A stretch of DNA of 64,000 nt from Nonomuraea roseoviolacea subsp. carminata (GTDB taxonomy: Bacteria > Actinomycetota > Actinomycetes > Streptosporangiales > Streptosporangiaceae). Of this stretch, positions 25,091 through 33,109 are shown piece by piece (within the stretch, counting starts at the first letter, position 1; each line of letters opens with the position of its first letter). The notes under the pieces are model-generated. The model searched no databases. It worked only from the letters and a program-made list of their open reading frames with translations, and was not told the DNA's origin. The position numbers and the translations under genes were made by a program. The stretch covers positions 5,600,001 to 5,664,000 of the forward strand of contig NZ_JAMZEC010000001.1 of assembly GCF_024172185.1 (NCBI RefSeq), in the 5' to 3' direction.

Positions 25091-25651
25091 GGTGAGCAGC
25101 AGGTCGGCGAAGTGCCGTCCCACCTGGGCGCCGGTCAGTGGCCCGTCCACGTGGTACCAGGTGCCCAGGTGGTGGACCGAGCCGAAGAAGTAGTCGACGA
25201 CCAGGTCGGCCGGGACCCGGTCGCTGAACGTGCCCTCGCGCTGCCCCTCCGCCACGAGCTCGCGGAACCGCTCGTGGTAGCGGCGGCGCTCGGCCCGCAC
25301 GCTCTTCTGCGTCTCGGGCGCGAGCAGGTGCATCGACCGGAAGAAGATCTTGGAGTCGTCGAGGTTGGCCGTGGTGGTCTCGACGACGTCGGCCGCGGCG
25401 GCGTGCAGCCGCTCGGCCACCGTGCCGGGACCGTCGGCGATGCGGGTCAGCCGGTCCATCTGCATGCGGAGCACGCGGGCGTAGATCTCGTGCAGCAGAT
25501 CATCCTTGGAACTGAAATAGTGGTACATGGCGCCCTTGGTGACGCCTGCCGCCAGCACGATCTCCTGCACGGAGGTGCCCTCGAAGCCCCTCTCGGCGAA
25601 CAACCGCGTCGCCGCGCCCAGCAGCCGGCCGCGTACCGGTTCTTCCTTCAC
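25043..25651 (-). CDS. TetR/AcrR family regulator
   Basis: 202 residues. The helix-turn-helix is LLGAATRLFAERGFEGTSVQEIVLAAGVTKGAMYHYFSSKDDLLHEIY, a standard TetR motif ending in MYHYFSSK. The C-terminal domain is of the FadR/KstR2-like shape (VADYFF/VDYFFGSVHHLGTWY region). Position next to the three acyl-CoA dehydrogenases and a shared upstream palindrome suggest it is their acyl-CoA- or ligand-responsive repressor. Its 3' end overlaps the third dehydrogenase by 48 nt. Confidence 0.9.
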   Translation of the reverse strand: MKEEPVRGRLLGAATRLFAERGFEGTSVQEIVLAAGVTKGAMYHYFSSKDDLLHEIYARVLRMQMDRLTRIADGPGTVAERLHAAAADVVETTTANLDDSKIFFRSMHLLAPETQKSVRAERRRYHERFRELVAEGQREGTFSDRVPADLVVDYFFGSVHHLGTWYHVDGPLTGAQVGRHFADLLLTSLREGDGDRAGHVGQ

Positions 25652-25679
25652 GTGTCCCCCTTGGTCACCTCCGATAGGA

Positions 25680-25695
25680 TACCGACTGGTCGGTT
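25680..25695. promoter_or_regulatory. TetR operator upstream of its own gene
   Basis: TACCGACTGGTCGGTT, an ACCGAC-NN-GTCGGT palindrome 28 nt upstream of the TetR start codon. It matches the element at 21457-21472, implying autoregulation plus control of the dehydrogenase operon. Confidence 0.75.
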
Positions 25696-25828
25696 GATTG
25701 GTCTTCGCGGTGCTATTTCCGTCACCTTAGGGTGCCCTTCCCTCAGGTGGGGTATTACTTGACGTGGCGAGGGATCTTCGGCGTGGCAGATCCCGTCTGG
25801 TTCCAACTCATCATTCGGGGAGTTTGCC

Positions 25829-26593
25829 GTGCCCGGTGGCTCTATCTACGTGCAGCAGGACGCGAAGTACGCGGGCTCGTCGCCGCAGTGGTACTACGAG
25901 AAGTTCTGGCGTGAGGCGGCCAAGAGCCGCCAGCGGTCCCGGATGATCAAGGCGGCCGTGGGTTTCGTGGCCGGCATCGGCCTGGCCCTGCGCTTCGGCC
26001 TCGACCTCGTGCCCTTCTACGGCCTCGCGCTCGCGGGCGTCGTCGCCGCCGCCGACTGGTGGTGGGCGTGGAACTCCTTCCGCGCCACGGCGGTCTGGCG
26101 CGGCCGGCGGCGCGGCGAGGCCATCACCGGCCGGCTGCTGCGGCGCTCGCTGCGCAGGCGCGGCTACCGGGTCCTCGACGGCCGCGCCATCCGCGGCCAG
26201 GCGTCCATCGACCACCTCGTGATCGGCCCCGGCGGGGTGTGGATCGTCGACAACGAGTCGTGGAGCCCCGACACCGAGATCGCCGCGTACGGTGGCCGGC
26301 TGTTCTTCGGCGAGAAGTACGGCACCAGCGTCGCCAAGCCGCTGGTCGACACCGCCGACGCGTTCGCCGAGATGCTGAAGCGCGAGACCGGGGTCGCGGT
26401 GACGATCACGCCGCTGCTGGCGGCCCACTCCGGCTCGCTGCCGCGCGGCGGCAGCGTCACGGCCGAAGGGCTCACGCTGCTCAAGCCCCGCCTGGTGGCC
26501 CGCCGGATCAAGGCGGCGCGCGAGGTCGTGCTGGACGACGCCCAGATCGAGCTGCTGGCCCGTACGGCGGCCCGCGAGCTGCAACGCTCCTGA
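25829..26593 (+). CDS. NERD domain membrane protein
   Basis: 254 residues. Residues about 38-70 contain two short hydrophobic helices, followed by the NERD (nuclease-related) domain: GEAITGRLLRRSLRRRGYRVLDGRAIRGQASIDHLVIGPGGVWIVDNES. This has the D-x-V-G-PGGV core of restriction-endonuclease-like folds, though the usual catalytic Lys is replaced in the WIVDNE region. The likely role is a membrane-linked nuclease-like protein. Start GTG 25829 has a poor ribosome binding site. Confidence 0.85.
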   Translation: MPGGSIYVQQDAKYAGSSPQWYYEKFWREAAKSRQRSRMIKAAVGFVAGIGLALRFGLDLVPFYGLALAGVVAAADWWWAWNSFRATAVWRGRRRGEAITGRLLRRSLRRRGYRVLDGRAIRGQASIDHLVIGPGGVWIVDNESWSPDTEIAAYGGRLFFGEKYGTSVAKPLVDTADAFAEMLKRETGVAVTITPLLAAHSGSLPRGGSVTAEGLTLLKPRLVARRIKAAREVVLDDAQIELLARTAARELQRS

Positions 26594-26628
26594 CCCGTAC
26601 GGCGGCCCGCGAACTGCAACGCTCCTGA
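26559..26628 (+). repeat. 35-bp tandem duplication of the NERD gene 3' end
   Basis: 26559-26593 (last 35 nt of the gene including TGA) is followed directly by a near-identical copy at 26594-26628, with one mismatch (GAGCT/GAACT), and a short third start (CCCGT). The second copy is non-coding. Confidence 0.85.
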
Positions 26629-26668
26629 CCCGTCGGCGGTCCGCTCCTCGGCCTCTCGTGGGCGTGAC

Positions 26669-27085
26669 TCAGGCGGGGCCGCCGTGGCCCGCGGCGGACT
26701 CCCCGGTCGGGTGGCCCGCGGCTGACTCCCCGGCCGGGCGGCCCGGGGCGGGCTCCCCGGTCAGGTGGTCCAGGGTGCCGGTCACGTCCAGCAGCCGCTG
26801 GAGGGCCGGCCCCCGGTTGTCCAGGCGCAGCCGCGCGCCCGTCTCGTCCGCCCGGCGGCGGACCAGGAGCAGCGCCGACAGGCCCCTGGAGTCGCACAGC
26901 CGCAGCTCGGCGGCGTCGAGGCGCACCTCCCGGGGCGGGTCGGCGACGGCCAGGGCGGCGTGGACGGCGTCGAGGAGCTCGTCCGCGGTCGTGTGGTCGA
27001 GATCGCCGCGCAGGGCGACGCGCAGGGTGCCCGGCTCGGGCGTCTCCAGGGCGAGCTCCAGCGGCTCGGGCGCGAAACCGCTCAC
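26669..27085 (-). CDS. STAS domain anti-sigma-factor antagonist-like protein
   Basis: 138 residues. A STAS domain with ALRGDLDHTTADELLDAVHAAL, RLDAAELRLCDSRGLSALLLVRRRADETG: the phosphorylatable Ser in DSRGLSALL is conserved, as in SpoIIAA/RsbV proteins, which when dephosphorylated by a SpoIIE-type phosphatase release a sigma factor. The C-terminal tail carries GESAAGHPTGESAAGH repeats. GTG 27085 has GGAGG upstream and its GTGA overlaps the B12-binding protein stop. It is the last gene of the SpoIIE-B12-STAS operon. Confidence 0.88.
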   Translation of the reverse strand: MSGFAPEPLELALETPEPGTLRVALRGDLDHTTADELLDAVHAALAVADPPREVRLDAAELRLCDSRGLSALLLVRRRADETGARLRLDNRGPALQRLLDVTGTLDHLTGEPAPGRPAGESAAGHPTGESAAGHGGPA

Positions 27086-28365
27086 CGGCCGCCTCCGGCG
27101 CCCTCGGCGGCGGGCGCGGGCCCCGTGCCGGTGTCCGTGTTCTGCGCATGTCCGGTGTCGGCGGCGGCGGTACGCAGGATCTCGTGCCCGTACGCCAGCA
27201 TGCCCGTCGTCCGCGGGAAGTCGGTGAGCCGCTCGGCCAGCAGGTCCAGGGCGGGCAGCAGGACGCGGGCCGGCACGCCCCGCGCCGCCAGGATCTCGCC
27301 GGTCCACGCCAGGAACCCGCCGAACAGCTCGGGGTCGTCCAGATAGAGCGCGGTGCCCAGGAAGTCCACGATGTGCGAGACGTCCTCGGCGGTGTGGCGG
27401 AGCTGCTGGGGCGAGTAGGAGGCCATCGCCGGGACCCGCTCGCGCAGCCCGTCCATGACCTGCCTGACCAACTGCCGGGCCGACCGGGCGACCAGCGTGT
27501 ACTCCTGGTCGTCGAGGTGCGGCAGGTCGTCCACGGCCTGGCGGCCCGGCGCCGGGCGCGGCGGGAGGCCGGCGTCCAGCCCGTCGGCCGCCGAGCGGGC
27601 GTCGGGTGACCAGGCGTCGGCGCCCAGCAGGCGGGCGTAGCGGCCGTCGGGCCCGAACGCGGCGCCGCCCGCCAGCACCGGCGTCCCGGTCGCCTGGCAG
27701 GCCGTGATGGCGGCGTGCGCGGCCGGCAGCCGCGTGGCGATCGAGCTGGACAGCGCCACGACGTCGGGGCCGGCGCGGTGCAGGTGCGCGATCAGGTGCG
27801 GCGTGGGCACCTGCGCGCCCAGGTAGTCCACCCGCCAGCCGCGCAGGCGCAGCACCTCGGCGAGGATCCGCGCGGGGAACGCGTGCCACTCCCCGTCGAT
27901 GCACGCCACCGTGACCCGTCCCCGGTGCTGCGCAGGGGAGTGGTCGCGGGAAGCGGACGTCGAGCCGTGGGGAGCGGGCATGGAGCTGTGGGGAGCGGGC
28001 AGCGCGGGCGCGGGGGCGCGGGTGGACGGGTGGTGCGCCAGGGCGGCCAGCACGCGCTCGTTGACCGCGGTGATCGTGTGCTCCTGCGCGACCGTGATCC
28101 GGTTGGCCGCCCACTCGCGGCCGACCCGCGCCTGCACGGGCGCCACCACGTCCATGAGCAGGCTCTCCATGTCCATGCCGTCGTCGAGCGCGGCCACGAC
28201 CACGTCCACCGCCGCGTACTCGTCGCCGGCCGCCGCGGCATCCCACAGCAGCTCGGCCCGGCTGACCGCGTCGCCCGCCGTGACGCCGCCCGGCCCGGCC
28301 ATGACGCCATCCTGCCCGGCCGTGACGTCGCCCGGCCCGGTCGGAAGGTCCGCGTGCGCGGTCAT
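27082..28365 (-). CDS. Cobalamin (B12)-binding domain regulator-like protein
   Basis: 427 residues in three parts: an N-terminal helical cap like the methionine-synthase cap (about 25-110, ELLWDAAAAGDEYAAVD ... VGREWAANRITVAQEHTIT), a Rossmann B12-binding fold (GRVTVACIDGEWHAFPARILAEVLRLRGW, ALSSSIATRL, LAGGAAFGPDG), and a C-terminal helical domain. The usual DxHxxG cobalamin loop is replaced by E-W-H-A-F-P, as in CarH/LitR-type photoreceptors, which keep the His. No MerR DNA-binding helix is present, so it should signal through partners rather than bind DNA (inference). Its ATGA overlaps the SpoIIE gene stop, indicating tight translational coupling. Confidence 0.85.
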   Translation of the reverse strand: MTAHADLPTGPGDVTAGQDGVMAGPGGVTAGDAVSRAELLWDAAAAGDEYAAVDVVVAALDDGMDMESLLMDVVAPVQARVGREWAANRITVAQEHTITAVNERVLAALAHHPSTRAPAPALPAPHSSMPAPHGSTSASRDHSPAQHRGRVTVACIDGEWHAFPARILAEVLRLRGWRVDYLGAQVPTPHLIAHLHRAGPDVVALSSSIATRLPAAHAAITACQATGTPVLAGGAAFGPDGRYARLLGADAWSPDARSAADGLDAGLPPRPAPGRQAVDDLPHLDDQEYTLVARSARQLVRQVMDGLRERVPAMASYSPQQLRHTAEDVSHIVDFLGTALYLDDPELFGGFLAWTGEILAARGVPARVLLPALDLLAERLTDFPRTTGMLAYGHEILRTAAADTGHAQNTDTGTGPAPAAEGAGGGR

Positions 28366-30077
28366 GAGATGCCGCCGCCCGCACGGGGAGAGGCGCTCTC
28401 GCGGCCCAAGCCAGGAAGGGTCGTCTCGCGGCCCGCTCGGGGAGCGGTGATCGCGATGACCGCGACGTCGTCCTGGTCGCCACCACCCGTCCACTGCGCC
28501 GCCAGCATCTGGACGCGCTCGGTCAGCGCCTCGGGCGGCATCCCCGCGCACTGCTCCAGCTCCTCGCGCAGCCGCTGCTCGCCGAACAGCTCGTCGCCCA
28601 GCGGCCCGCCGCGCGCCTCGGTCACGCCGTCGGTGTAGATCAGGCAGGTGTCGCCCGGCTCCAGCTCCACGGTCACGGTGGTGGCGGTCACGGTCTCCAG
28701 CATGCCGATCAGGGTGCCCCGCGTGGGCACCTCCTCCACCCGGCCGTCGGCACGCAGCACCAGCGGCGGCGGGTGTCCCGCGCTGGTCAGCCGCACCGTC
28801 ACGCGTGGCCCGTCCCGCCGTACGGACGCCAGCACGAGCGTGACGAACGTCCGGCGGTCACCCCGCAGCAGCACGTCGTTGAGCAGCCCGAGCAGCCGCC
28901 CGTGGTCGCCGGCCACCGGCAGCAGCGCGTGCAGCGTCGTGCGGATCCGGCCGGTGAACACCGCCGCCTCCAGGCCCTTGCCGCACACGTCGCCCAGCAC
29001 CAGCAGCGACTCCCCGCCGGGTTCGGCGGCCGGGTGCAGGTCGTAGAAGTCGCCGCCGACCAGCTCCGTGGCCCCCGCGGGGCGGTAGCGGGCCGACAGC
29101 TCCACCCCGTCCAGGCCGCGGGCCTCGGGCGGCAGCAGCTCCCGCATCAGGGTCTCGGTGATGGCCGCCTGCTCGGCGTACAGGCGGGCCGCCGACATGG
29201 CGGCCCCGGCCCGGGCGGCGAACAGCCGGGCGAACACCTCCTCGCCCTCGGAGAAGCTCGCGTGGCCGGAACGCCGCAGCAGCACCAGCGCCCCCGCCGG
29301 AACCCCGTGGCCGGGCAGGGCCGTGACCACCATGGAGCCCGGCTCGCCCAGCTCCTCGCGGGCCAGCCAGCCGGGGGCCGAGGCGGGGTCGATCCAGCGC
29401 GACGGCACCGGCGGGAACCCGCGCAGCGCCTCGGCCAGCCCCGGCACCTCGCGCGGGTCCACGGCCGGGTTCTCGCGCACCACGCGGCCGTCCGGCCCGC
29501 AGTACGCGACGGGATGCCTGCGCCCGGCCGCGGGCAGGATCACCAGGGCGGCGTCGGCCAGGTGCCGGGCGGCCAGCCGGACCGTGACCTCCATGCAGCG
29601 GTCGAGGTTCAGGGAGGAGAGCAGCTCGTTGGACGCCTCGGCGAGGAACGCGGTCCGCCTGCGCTCCAGCCGCAACGCCTCGGACACCCGCTCGTGGTCG
29701 GTGGCGTCCACCAGCCACCAGGTCACGCCGGAGCCGCGGTCGCCGGGGGTGGGGTGCGCCTCGAACGCCCGGTCGCCGATGAGCCCCCGTACGGGCGCGA
29801 CGAGTCCGGACACGTCCTGGGCGACGAGGGGGTGGCCCTGGGCCTCGGTGACGAGGCTGTGCGCCTGGGCCTCGGTGACGAGGCGGTGGGCGTCGGCGAG
29901 CCAGGCCGGCACGGCGTCGGCCAGCCGCACCCCTGGGGCGGCCGCCGGCAGCGCGCGGGCCGCGTCGTTGACGTGCTCTATGACGCCGTCGCCGCCGACC
30001 AGCAGCACCGGGTACGGCGCGCTCTGCCAGACGGTCCCGGCCGGACCGTGTTCCGCTTCGCTGGTTGTACCCGTCAC
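28362..30077 (-). CDS. PAS-GAF-PP2C (SpoIIE-like) protein phosphatase
   Basis: 571 residues. An N-terminal PAS-like domain (VWQSAPYPVLLVGGDGVIEHVNDAARAL), a GAF domain (about 150-310), a signal helix (LYAEQAAITETLMRELLP), and a PP2C/SpoIIE phosphatase domain with GGDFYDLHP, GDVCGKGLEAAVFTGRIRTTL, TSAGHPPPLV and DGVTEARGG. It should dephosphorylate a STAS-domain anti-anti-sigma factor, here most likely the STAS protein of the same operon. Two SLVTEAQGHPL-type repeats lie in the PAS region. It starts with GTG and an unusual inverted repeat precedes it. Confidence 0.92.
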   Translation of the reverse strand: MTGTTSEAEHGPAGTVWQSAPYPVLLVGGDGVIEHVNDAARALPAAAPGVRLADAVPAWLADAHRLVTEAQAHSLVTEAQGHPLVAQDVSGLVAPVRGLIGDRAFEAHPTPGDRGSGVTWWLVDATDHERVSEALRLERRRTAFLAEASNELLSSLNLDRCMEVTVRLAARHLADAALVILPAAGRRHPVAYCGPDGRVVRENPAVDPREVPGLAEALRGFPPVPSRWIDPASAPGWLAREELGEPGSMVVTALPGHGVPAGALVLLRRSGHASFSEGEEVFARLFAARAGAAMSAARLYAEQAAITETLMRELLPPEARGLDGVELSARYRPAGATELVGGDFYDLHPAAEPGGESLLVLGDVCGKGLEAAVFTGRIRTTLHALLPVAGDHGRLLGLLNDVLLRGDRRTFVTLVLASVRRDGPRVTVRLTSAGHPPPLVLRADGRVEEVPTRGTLIGMLETVTATTVTVELEPGDTCLIYTDGVTEARGGPLGDELFGEQRLREELEQCAGMPPEALTERVQMLAAQWTGGGDQDDVAVIAITAPRAGRETTLPGLGRESASPRAGGGIS

Positions 30078-30083
30078 GATCGC

Positions 30084-30102
30084 GAGCCCTCGACGAGGGC
30101 TC
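30084..30102. promoter_or_regulatory. Perfect 19-bp inverted repeat at the PP2C gene leader
   Basis: GAGCCCTCG-A-CGAGGGCTC, lying 6 nt upstream of the GTG start of the phosphatase gene. On the minus-strand mRNA the 3' arm carries the GAGGG ribosome binding site, so it could be a translation-blocking hairpin or a dimer operator. Confidence 0.6.
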
Positions 30103-30185
30103 TGCCTCCTGGATCACCTAGTGCGCTGGAAGAACGTTTTGCCCACTGTAGCCCACTCTGTCGCCTTCGCTACCTGGCGGTAACG

Positions 30186-31571
30186 TCAGGCCAGGTCCGC
30201 GATGAACGCCGTGAGCTGGGAGACGTTGCGGCATTCGGTCATCGGGACGACGGCCGCGTACGCGCTCGCGACGGAGTCGCCCGTGTCCCACTGGGCCCGC
30301 GGCTCGGGGTTGAGCCAGTAGGCGTTGCGCACCCGCCCGGCCAGGGCCTTCAGGGTGTCCAGGGCGGGCGGCTGGTAGTTGGAGCGGGCGTCGCCGAGGA
30401 TCAGCAGCGACGTCTTCGGCCCGACGGCGTCGCCGTGGCGCTCGGCGAAGCGCTCCAGCGCGTGCCCGTAGTTGGTGCGGCCGAAGCGGACCATGTCGGC
30501 CTCGTTCGCCATCCTCGTCATGGCGTCCACCACGTCCGTACCGGGCCGGAAGAACCGGGTGATCTCGTCCACCGTGTCCACGAACCCGAACGCCCGCACC
30601 TTCGCGAACTGCTCACTCAGCGCGTACGTGAGCAGCAACGTGAAGTGCGCGAACGACGAGACCGAGTCGCTGACGTCGCACAGCACCACCAGCTCGGGCC
30701 GGTGCGGCCGGGGCGGACGGAACGACGGCGTCAGCGGCACCCCGCCGCTCTGCAGGGACGCCCGCACCGTCCGGCGGAAGTCGAGCCGCCCGCGCCGGCC
30801 CCGCCGCCGGCGGATCACCAGCCGGGCCGCCAGCCGCCTGGCCAGCGGATACACCTCCCGGCGCAGCCGTGACAGGTCCTCCCGGGTGGCGCGCAGGAAC
30901 TCGACCTGGTCGAGCGGCGGGCGCACGGCCGAGCGGGCGATGCGCTCGACGCCGGAGTCCTCGGCGATGCGGCGGCGCACGTCGGCGGCCACGGCCTCCT
31001 CGAAGCGCCGGATCCCGGCGGTCACCTGGTCGCGGACCGCCCGCTCCGCCAGCCCGCCGCGCTCCCGCCCGGCCAGCGCCTCACGCAGGATCCCGGCCAT
31101 CAGCGTCTCGGGGGACAGGGCCCGCATGACGCTGTACGAGAACCAGTTCTGGCGTCCCGGCCCGGCCTGCTGCCGTCCGTACCGTTCCACCATGGCGCGG
31201 GCGAACTCCCGCATCTCCGCGTCGCTCCCGCCGGTCAGCAGCTCGGCCAGCCGCTCCCGCGGCTCTGCCGCCGGCGCCTTGGCGGTGCCACCCGGACGGG
31301 CAGGCGAACCGGCGGCATCACCGGCAGGAGCCGTCGCGCCGGACATGACGGGCGGGAACCACAGATCGAACAGCACGTCGAACCCGGGCCGATGGACGGG
31401 CCGCTTGACCAGCGTCGCCGCGTAGGCCGCGCGCAGCGACTCGCGCTCGGCCAGGTCGATCACCCGCAGGGCGCGCACCGCGTCCAGCCCCTCGGCCACG
31501 GACACGGGCACCCCCGCCTCACGCAACGCCCGCACGAACCCGACATGCCGGTCGACCAGCGACTCACCCAC
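30186..31571 (-). CDS. VWA domain protein (CoxE-like, MoxR-associated)
   Basis: 461 residues. N-terminal helical region (VGFVRALREAGVPVSVAEGLDAV), a middle linker, and a C-terminal von Willebrand A domain with LVVLCDVSDSVSSFAHFTLLL, the metal-ion-dependent adhesion site D-x-S-x-S, then TSLLILGDARSNY. This is the DUF58/CoxE-type partner of MoxR ATPases, which together act as a metal-cofactor or protein-complex assembly chaperone. GTG 31571 overlaps the MoxR stop by 8 nt. Confidence 0.9.
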   Translation of the reverse strand: MGESLVDRHVGFVRALREAGVPVSVAEGLDAVRALRVIDLAERESLRAAYAATLVKRPVHRPGFDVLFDLWFPPVMSGATAPAGDAAGSPARPGGTAKAPAAEPRERLAELLTGGSDAEMREFARAMVERYGRQQAGPGRQNWFSYSVMRALSPETLMAGILREALAGRERGGLAERAVRDQVTAGIRRFEEAVAADVRRRIAEDSGVERIARSAVRPPLDQVEFLRATREDLSRLRREVYPLARRLAARLVIRRRRGRRGRLDFRRTVRASLQSGGVPLTPSFRPPRPHRPELVVLCDVSDSVSSFAHFTLLLTYALSEQFAKVRAFGFVDTVDEITRFFRPGTDVVDAMTRMANEADMVRFGRTNYGHALERFAERHGDAVGPKTSLLILGDARSNYQPPALDTLKALAGRVRNAYWLNPEPRAQWDTGDSVASAYAAVVPMTECRNVSQLTAFIADLA

Positions 31572-32403
31572 CGGCGAGGCCCAGTTCCTTGATCGCCCGC
31601 CGATGGTCGGAGGCGTGCTTGAGCACCACGCCCAGCGTCCCGGCGACGGTCGCCTCGTCCAGCTCCTCCCGCCCCAGGGCCAGCAGCGTGTGGGCCCAGT
31701 CCACGGTCTCGGCCACCGACGGGGCCTTCTTCAGCTCCAGCCCGCGCAGGGTCGCCACCGTACGGGCGAGCTGCTCGGCCAGGTCGGCCCGGATGGTCGG
31801 CACCTGCGCGAGCACGATGTCCCGCTCCCGCTCGGGCGCCGGGTAGCCGATGTGCAGGTACAGGCAGCGCCGCTTCAGCGCCTCGGACAGCTCGCGGGTG
31901 GCGTTGGAGGTCAGCACGACGTACGGCCGGCGCACGGCGGAGACGGTGCCCAGCTCGGGGATCGTCACCTGGAAGTCCGACAGCAGCTCCAGCAGCAGCC
32001 CCTCGACCTCCACATCCGCCTTGTCGGTCTCGTCCACCAGCAGCACGGTCGGTACGTCGGCCCGGATGGCCTTCAGGAGCGGCCGTTCGAGCAGGAACTC
32101 CTCGGTGAAGATGTCCTCGTCCGTGCTGGTGGCCTGGATGCGGAGGAGCTGCTTCTTGTAGTTCCACTCGTACAGCGCCCGGGCCTCGTCCAGGCCCTCG
32201 TAACACTGCAGCCGGATGAGCTGGGACCCGGTCGCCCGCGCCACTGCCTTGGCCAGCTGCGTCTTGCCCACCCCTGCGGGCCCCTCGACCAGCAACGGCC
32301 TGCCGAGCGCGGCGGCGAGGAAGACGGAGGTGGAGATGGCGTCGTCGGAGAGGTATCCCGCGGCGGCCAGCCGCTCGCCGACCTGGGCGGGGGAGTCGAA
32401 CAT
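31564..32403 (-). CDS. MoxR family AAA+ ATPase
   Basis: 279 residues: Walker A VEGPAGVGKTQLAKAVARA, Walker B VLLVDETDKAD, sensor 1 VVLTSNATRELSEALKRRCLYLHI with arginine-finger region, and lid domain. The MoxR group is AAA+ chaperones that work with VWA partners to insert cofactors or assemble complexes. ATG 32403 has AGGAG five nt upstream; GTG 32421 is less likely. It and the VWA gene form an operon; the -10-like TAGAAT at about 32437-32432 lies upstream on the minus strand. Confidence 0.92.
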   Translation of the reverse strand: MFDSPAQVGERLAAAGYLSDDAISTSVFLAAALGRPLLVEGPAGVGKTQLAKAVARATGSQLIRLQCYEGLDEARALYEWNYKKQLLRIQATSTDEDIFTEEFLLERPLLKAIRADVPTVLLVDETDKADVEVEGLLLELLSDFQVTIPELGTVSAVRRPYVVLTSNATRELSEALKRRCLYLHIGYPAPERERDIVLAQVPTIRADLAEQLARTVATLRGLELKKAPSVAETVDWAHTLLALGREELDEATVAGTLGVVLKHASDHRRAIKELGLAGG

Positions 32404-32479
32404 GAAGGCTCCTGTCGTCACAGCCGAACCTTATTCTAGTCTCGCGCCCGCCGTCCTGGAGGAGTCGGACTCCAGCCGA

Positions 32480-32509
32480 TTCGACCAGGATGCCGAGTGC
32501 CGGTATATT
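32480..32509 (+). promoter_or_regulatory. Promoter of tRNA-Lys
   Basis: TTCGAC (32480-32485), 18 nt, TATATT (32504-32509), predicting a start near 32516, 6 nt upstream of the mature tRNA 5' end. Confidence 0.6.
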
Positions 32510-32521
32510 CCTCTCAGCAAC

Positions 32522-32595
32522 GCGCCGCTAGCTCAGTTGGTTAGAGCAGCTGACTCTTAATCAGCGGGTCCGGGGTTCGAGTCCCTGGCGGCGCA
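32522..32595 (+). tRNA. tRNA-Lys (anticodon CTT)
   Basis: Full cloverleaf: acceptor arms GCGCCGC (32522-32528) and GCGGCGC (32588-32594) with discriminator A; D-arm region AGCTCAGTTGGTTAGAG; anticodon stem GCTGA/TCAGC around loop CTCTTAA (anticodon CTT at 32556-32558); T loop GGTTCGAGTCC. The CCA end is not encoded. It decodes AAG, the dominant Lys codon of a high-GC genome. Confidence 0.95.
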
Positions 32596-32602
32596 CCGCT
32601 CC

Positions 32603-32638
32603 AAAACCCCAGGTTGTCGGGAGACGGCCTGGGGTTTT
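32603..32638 (+). terminator. Terminator after tRNA-Lys
   Basis: AAAACCCCAGG (32603-32613) pairs with CCTGGGGTTTT (32628-32638). The A/T-rich flanks give a bidirectional intrinsic terminator between the tRNA and the convergent lipoprotein gene. Confidence 0.85.
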
Positions 32639-32642
32639 GTCG

Positions 32643-33104
32643 TTACTCGGACGGATGCCCATCCGGCCAGACGCAGGGGGAGGCGGCTCCTAGGTAGAGG
32701 TTGTCGCCTTCCGCCCAGGTGAGGGTGAGGGTGAAGCCGTCCGGCTGGGACTCACCGCTCAGGTCTGGGTTCCCGGCTCGCCCGGACGCGACGATCCGAT
32801 GGCCGGCGGCTTCCCAGTGGGCACGGACCTGCTGTGAGATCGACATGTTCTCGCTCTTGGGCACGTCACGTAGCCAGTAGGCGCGGCTTACGATGATTTG
32901 ATCTTGCGATTTGTCCTCGTCCCAGCACGTGCTGGGCACCTCGAAGGAGGGGACGGATTCCAGCCGCGGCTTTGGAGTAAGGATGTCGGCGGTTTCGTGG
33001 ATGAGCTGCTCAACACGAGCAAGCGCTTGGGCGGAGGTGGCTGTAGGCTGGTTCACGGAACATCCCGAGGTGAGAAGAACAAGTGCGGCGAAAAGTCGGA
33101 GCAT
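32643..33104 (-). CDS. Small lipoprotein
   Basis: 153 residues. The N-terminus MLRLFAALVLLTSGCSVN is a lipoprotein signal with lipobox LTSGC. The mature part has no recognised domain; it contains a Cys pair (TCWDE, SPCVWPDG) and a WAEGDNLYLGA tail. Start ATG 33104 is chosen because AGGAG lies eight nt upstream; GTG 33113 overlaps the preceding stop. It is translationally coupled to the upstream DUF1023 hydrolase gene and may act with it at the membrane (inference). Base composition is less G+C-rich than neighbours. Confidence 0.75.
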   Translation of the reverse strand: MLRLFAALVLLTSGCSVNQPTATSAQALARVEQLIHETADILTPKPRLESVPSFEVPSTCWDEDKSQDQIIVSRAYWLRDVPKSENMSISQQVRAHWEAAGHRIVASGRAGNPDLSGESQPDGFTLTLTWAEGDNLYLGAASPCVWPDGHPSE

Positions 33105-33109
33105 GTCGT

